Assembly: GCA_964524475.1 (NCBI GenBank)
Contig: CAZGCO010000009.1
Location: 1-23,093 of the forward strand
Length of the DNA stretch: 23,093 nucleotides
Source of the DNA: CAZYHU01 sp964524475
Lineage (GTDB): Bacteria; Patescibacteriota; Minisyncoccia; Phycocordibacterales; UBA1006
Reading direction: 5' to 3'
The translations under genes were made by a program, and so were the position numbers. Shown one piece after another: positions 21,230 to 23,093 of the stretch. Within the stretch, counting starts at the first letter, position 1; each line of letters starts with the position of its first letter. Under the pieces are notes generated by a model, which made no database searches, was not told the DNA's origin, and saw nothing but the letters and a program-made list of their open reading frames with translations.

Positions 21230-21274
21230 AAAAACAAAAAAACATTTCCGTTAGGAAATGTTTTTTTGTTTTTT
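21230..21274. terminator. Bidirectional terminator between tRNA-Thr and the rpsB operon
   Basis: Arms 21230-21249 and 21254-21273 pair perfectly over 20 positions, loop GTTA, with A-rich and T-rich ends. The stop codon of the convergent 93-aa gene (21275-21273) overlaps its edge. Confidence 0.9.
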
Positions 21275-21554
21275 AGAGTTCTATTTTTTGAAATATTTTC
21301 TGAATAAAGGTATGGTTTTTCAAAGCGTGTGCAATCATACGATAGAGCGATACACAACCCAATACAATAAAACCAAAGACATTTTTCAAAAATTTGCTAG
21401 ATTGTTTTAGAATTTTTTGAATACCATTGTCAACATCTAATACATAATCCAGGGGAACATCATGTTGTCGGTTACGAATACGGTATATGCTATAGATAAT
21501 GGCAGTAAGACTTGAAATAAACAAAATCAGACAGATCCATAAAAATATATACAT
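21273..21554 (-). CDS. Small membrane protein of unknown function, third gene of the rpsB-tsf operon
   Basis: A 93-aa protein I do not recognise. It has a strong N-terminal membrane helix (about residues 2-24) and a second hydrophobic segment (about 59-76, VFGFIVLGCVSLYRMIAHAL), separated by a basic linker with RIRNRQHD and a helix LDVDNGIQKILKQSSKFLKN. The C-terminal tail is basic and amphipathic. It starts only 2 nt after the tsf stop, so it must be translated from the rpsB-tsf message, and ends in the shared terminator. There is no Shine-Dalgarno sequence. Its place suggests expression with the translation machinery, not a particular function. Confidence 0.65.
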   Translation of the reverse strand: MYIFLWICLILFISSLTAIIYSIYRIRNRQHDVPLDYVLDVDNGIQKILKQSSKFLKNVFGFIVLGCVSLYRMIAHALKNHTFIQKIFQKIEL

Positions 21555-21556
21555 AA

Positions 21557-22012
21557 TTATGCGATTTCTAATCGAGTAAAGTTACCAATCATAATACGTT
21601 CACCAGTTTTCTGAGTAAGACCATTAATAGTTTCCAGCACAGTCATATCAGGATTCATGATAAATGATTGTGTTAAAAGTTCTGTTTCGTCTCCTGGGTT
21701 CATAGCTGTAATATGCATCGCGAGTTGTGTTGCACATGTTACAAATTCTGGGTTTTGTGCCACAAAGTCTGTTTCGCATAATAGTTCTACAATCGTTGCA
21801 GTTTTTTTGTTGTTATGGACATATGATCCAATAACACCTGCAGCCAGTTCGCGATCTGATTTTTTCTCGGCTTGAGATTCAGAAAAACTTTTAAGTATTT
21901 CGCGAGCACTGTCCATATCACCATTTGCTTGTTCCAGTGCTTTTTTACATTGCATAACTGATATCCCGGTACTGTCTCGCAATTCCTTGACCATTTCAGA
22001 GGTAATATTCAT
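21557..22012 (-). CDS. tsf: Elongation factor Ts (short form)
   Basis: EF-Ts is the nucleotide-exchange factor for EF-Tu. The 151-aa product has the N-terminal UBA-like helices (VKELRDSTGISVMQCKKALEQANGDMDSAREIL) and a single core subdomain with the EF-Tu-contact motif TDFVAQN (usual TDFVAKN). Length is about half the 280-300 aa of many bacteria, resembling the short EF-Ts of Thermus, which works as a dimer. The segment IGSYVHNNKKTATIVELLCE before the motif is also typical. It lies 28 nt after rpsB on the same strand, the universal rpsB-tsf order, and 2 nt before the 93-aa gene. Confidence 0.93.
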   Translation of the reverse strand: MNITSEMVKELRDSTGISVMQCKKALEQANGDMDSAREILKSFSESQAEKKSDRELAAGVIGSYVHNNKKTATIVELLCETDFVAQNPEFVTCATQLAMHITAMNPGDETELLTQSFIMNPDMTVLETINGLTQKTGERIMIGNFTRLEIA

Positions 22013-22040
22013 ATATAAAAGAAAAATTTAAAATAATAAA

Positions 22041-22712
22041 TTATGACTTGATAGCTCCAGTGATTTTATTCAAGAAGAATTCAATAGATTTTTTACTACC
22101 GTCGTTTGCTACAATAGGTAATGCTACCTTGCCCATATCACAATCAGTATTACAGAGACCAATAACAGGGATACCTAGACGATTTGCTTCGGTTACTGCA
22201 ATATGTTCTTCACGAGTATCAATAACGAATAATGCACCTGGCATACCATTCAAATTACTAATACCACTGAAATTCTTGTCGAGTTTAGTAATTTTACGAT
22301 CAATAAGAAGGCGTTCTTTTTTGTTAATAGCTACGAGTTCATTTTTTTCTTTCTTGGTAGAAAGATCTTCAAGAAGATTTACCCGAGCTTTGATTTGTTT
22401 GTTGTTAGTCAATGTTCCACCGATCCAACGGTTTTCTACATAAGGCATGTTCGCAATCTGTGCATAGTGTTTTACCATGTCACGGCATTCGATTTTTGTT
22501 CCTACGAACAATACTTGTTTTCCAGTACTGGTTAATGTTTTTACCATTTCCAGAGCAGCATCCAAATGAGTAGCTGTTTGTTCTAGATCGATAATATCTG
22601 TTTTGTTTTTTGAACCATAGATATATGATAATGCGGTAGGATGACGACGAGTACGGGTATAACCATAATGTGCTCCGACAGCAAACATATCATTAATAAG
22701 AGTATTTTCCAT
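22041..22712 (-). CDS. rpsB: 30S ribosomal protein S2
   Basis: S2 binds late to the 30S subunit and is needed for S1-dependent initiation in many bacteria. The 223-aa product has the family pattern: FAVGAHYGYTRTRRHPT at the start, a coiled-coil middle (INLLEDLSTKKEKNELVAINKKE-like), NMPYVENRWIGGTLTNN, GMPGALFVIDTREEHIAVTEANRLGIPVIGLCNTDCD, and a short C-terminus. Usual 'GTNKRAQ' wording is replaced by YGSKNKT. A strong promoter lies at 22888-22916, so the message has a leader of about 170 nt with large hairpins, unlike almost all other genes here. This fits autogenous control by S2, which is known in other bacteria. Confidence 0.96.
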   Translation of the reverse strand: MENTLINDMFAVGAHYGYTRTRRHPTALSYIYGSKNKTDIIDLEQTATHLDAALEMVKTLTSTGKQVLFVGTKIECRDMVKHYAQIANMPYVENRWIGGTLTNNKQIKARVNLLEDLSTKKEKNELVAINKKERLLIDRKITKLDKNFSGISNLNGMPGALFVIDTREEHIAVTEANRLGIPVIGLCNTDCDMGKVALPIVANDGSKKSIEFFLNKITGAIKS

Positions 22713-22730
22713 ATAATTATGCAGTTTTGC

Positions 22731-22858
22731 ACAAGGGGTGTGATAATAATAAAACCCTTGTTAGAGCCAGGTGACGCCTGACCGAATATGACGGTATGGG
22801 GTGGAAGGGGTTTTGAAAAAAAACTTTTTTCAAAACCCCTTCCATAAACCACCATACC
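22731..22858 (-). promoter_or_regulatory. Structured leader of the rpsB-tsf operon (candidate r-protein regulatory RNA)
   Basis: Three stems on the minus strand. The first is a long hairpin: 7 outer pairs (22858-22852 with 22799-22793) and 20 perfect inner pairs (22844-22825 with 22821-22802) around a 3-nt loop. The second is GTCAGG/CCTGGC (22782-22766) with one G-U. The third is ACAAGGG/CCCTTGT (22761-22755 with 22737-22731), ending 19 nt before the ATG. None is followed by a U-tract, so a translational control element is more likely than a simple attenuator. Confidence 0.55.
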
Positions 22859-22887
22859 AGATATTCTCCAATCTGCTTACGCAGAAA

Positions 22888-22916
22888 ACTATAGCATAAT
22901 ATTATGATAAAAACAA
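22888..22916 (-). promoter_or_regulatory. Promoter of the rpsB operon
   Basis: On the minus strand TTGTTT (22916-22911), 17 nt, extended -10 TGC-TATAGT (hexamer 22893-22888). Predicted start is near 22881. A small TCTGC/GCAGA inverted repeat (22872-22885) spans the start. Confidence 0.65.
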
Positions 22917-22921
22917 GTAGG

Positions 22922-22968
22922 GATACATAAAAAACCCTTGCAGTATATACAAAGGCTTTTTATGTATC
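22922..22968 (-). terminator. Terminator after the tmRNA gene
   Basis: Arms 22922-22940 and 22950-22968 pair over all 19 positions when G-U pairs are allowed, with a 9-nt loop. A5 and T6 runs flank the G/C part of the stem. Between it and the RNA 3' end lies a small ACTCG-TTTT-CGAGT hairpin (22981-22994). Confidence 0.75.
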
Positions 22969-22995
22969 GTAACTATGAGAACTCGTTTTCGAGTG

Positions 22996-23093
22996 TGGGT
23001 GTGGATGGACTCGAACCATCGACCGCAGAGGTATATCTACGATATTTTTACATCACTCGTATTATCTGTCCTAAGTGCGTGTGCCTGGACTCG
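22996..23093 (-). ncRNA. ssrA: 3' portion of a probable tmRNA
   Basis: tmRNA rescues stalled ribosomes by tagging unfinished proteins. On the minus strand the 3' end has a T-arm GATGG-TTCGAGT-CCATC followed by CACACCC and discriminator A at 22996. A tRNA would need GGGTGTG within about 75 nt upstream, but none occurs in the 98 nt available. Instead there is ATCGTAGATATACCTCTGCGG, similar to the tmRNA region before the T-arm, and GTCC...GGAC pairing as in a pseudoknot. The 5' half, the tag reading frame and the other acceptor strand lie beyond the window edge. A long-variable or intron-containing tRNA is less likely. Confidence 0.6.

Noticed and set aside
645..22712. TGA recoded to glycine, as in Gracilibacteria and SR1
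   Set aside because: Genes are full length with the standard code, no in-frame TGA is needed, and glycine is encoded by GGN throughout.
22996..23093. Complete or partial ordinary tRNA at the right edge
   Set aside because: The acceptor partner GGGTGTG is missing within 98 nt and no anticodon arm fits; a tmRNA 3' domain explains the T-arm and upstream pairing better.
1..23093. CRISPR array, insertion sequence or toxin-antitoxin/defence island
   Set aside because: No regularly spaced direct repeats, transposase or paired toxin-antitoxin genes were seen; the PIN domain is part of a PhoH fusion, not a VapC unit.

Overview
The window looks like a chromosomal segment of a Candidate Phyla Radiation bacterium (Patescibacteria, most likely a Parcubacteria-type lineage). 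This rests on gene content and style: moderately AT-rich sequence, tight housekeeping genes, reduced versions of universal proteins (IF2 of 500 aa, EF-Ts of 151 aa, a 417-aa UvrC, a delta'-like clamp-loader protein without a P-loop), a DUF4446 membrane protein, a PIN-PhoH fusion, a PIF1-like helicase with a C-terminal helical region, and almost no Shine-Dalgarno sequences. The standard code works throughout. All 22 complete genes stop at TAA (19) or TAG (3), never TGA. No phage, IS, CRISPR or defence locus was seen.

Layout. 1-41: start of an unidentified membrane-anchored gene running left off the edge, behind a near-consensus promoter. 178-502: tRNA-Leu(UAG), tRNA-Leu(UAA) and tRNA-Cys(GCA), minus strand. 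645-3144: rbfA, infB and a DUF4446 gene, minus strand, with two related inverted-repeat elements flanking rbfA. 3184-5856: cysteine desulfurase, rplU and ruvB, plus strand. 5890-11019: topA, PIN-PhoH and an RsuA/RluB-type pseudouridine synthase, minus strand. 11100-14346: PIF1-like helicase, a 95-aa unknown and ychF, plus strand. 14383-15030: delta'-like gene, minus strand. 15098-18063: frr, rseP and a compact uvrC, plus strand. 18256-20860: tRNA-Ala(UGC), a 149-aa unknown, a membrane protein and an HI0933-type flavoprotein. 21074-21226: tRNA-Thr(UGU) and a decayed copy of it. 21273-22712: rpsB-tsf-93-aa membrane protein operon, minus strand. 22996 to the end: 3' part of a probable tmRNA, minus strand.

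How it works together. Most genes serve translation (initiation, ribosomal proteins, elongation, recycling, rescue, tRNA) or DNA maintenance (RuvB, TopA, UvrC, PIF1-like, delta'). The clearest unusual property is at gene starts. For 15 genes a -10-like hexamer lies only 6-10 nt before the ATG, so transcripts should be leaderless or carry at most 4 nt of leader. The rpsB operon is the opposite: it has a strong promoter about 170 nt upstream and a highly structured leader. Many genes end in A/T-flanked hairpin terminators, several shared by convergent genes or overlapping stop codons.

I see no obvious new multi-gene system. The best leads are the leaderless start architecture, the inverted-repeat pair around rbfA, the rpsB leader, the UvrC without its usual cysteine cluster, and the structured leaders ahead of tRNA-Ala and tRNA-Thr.
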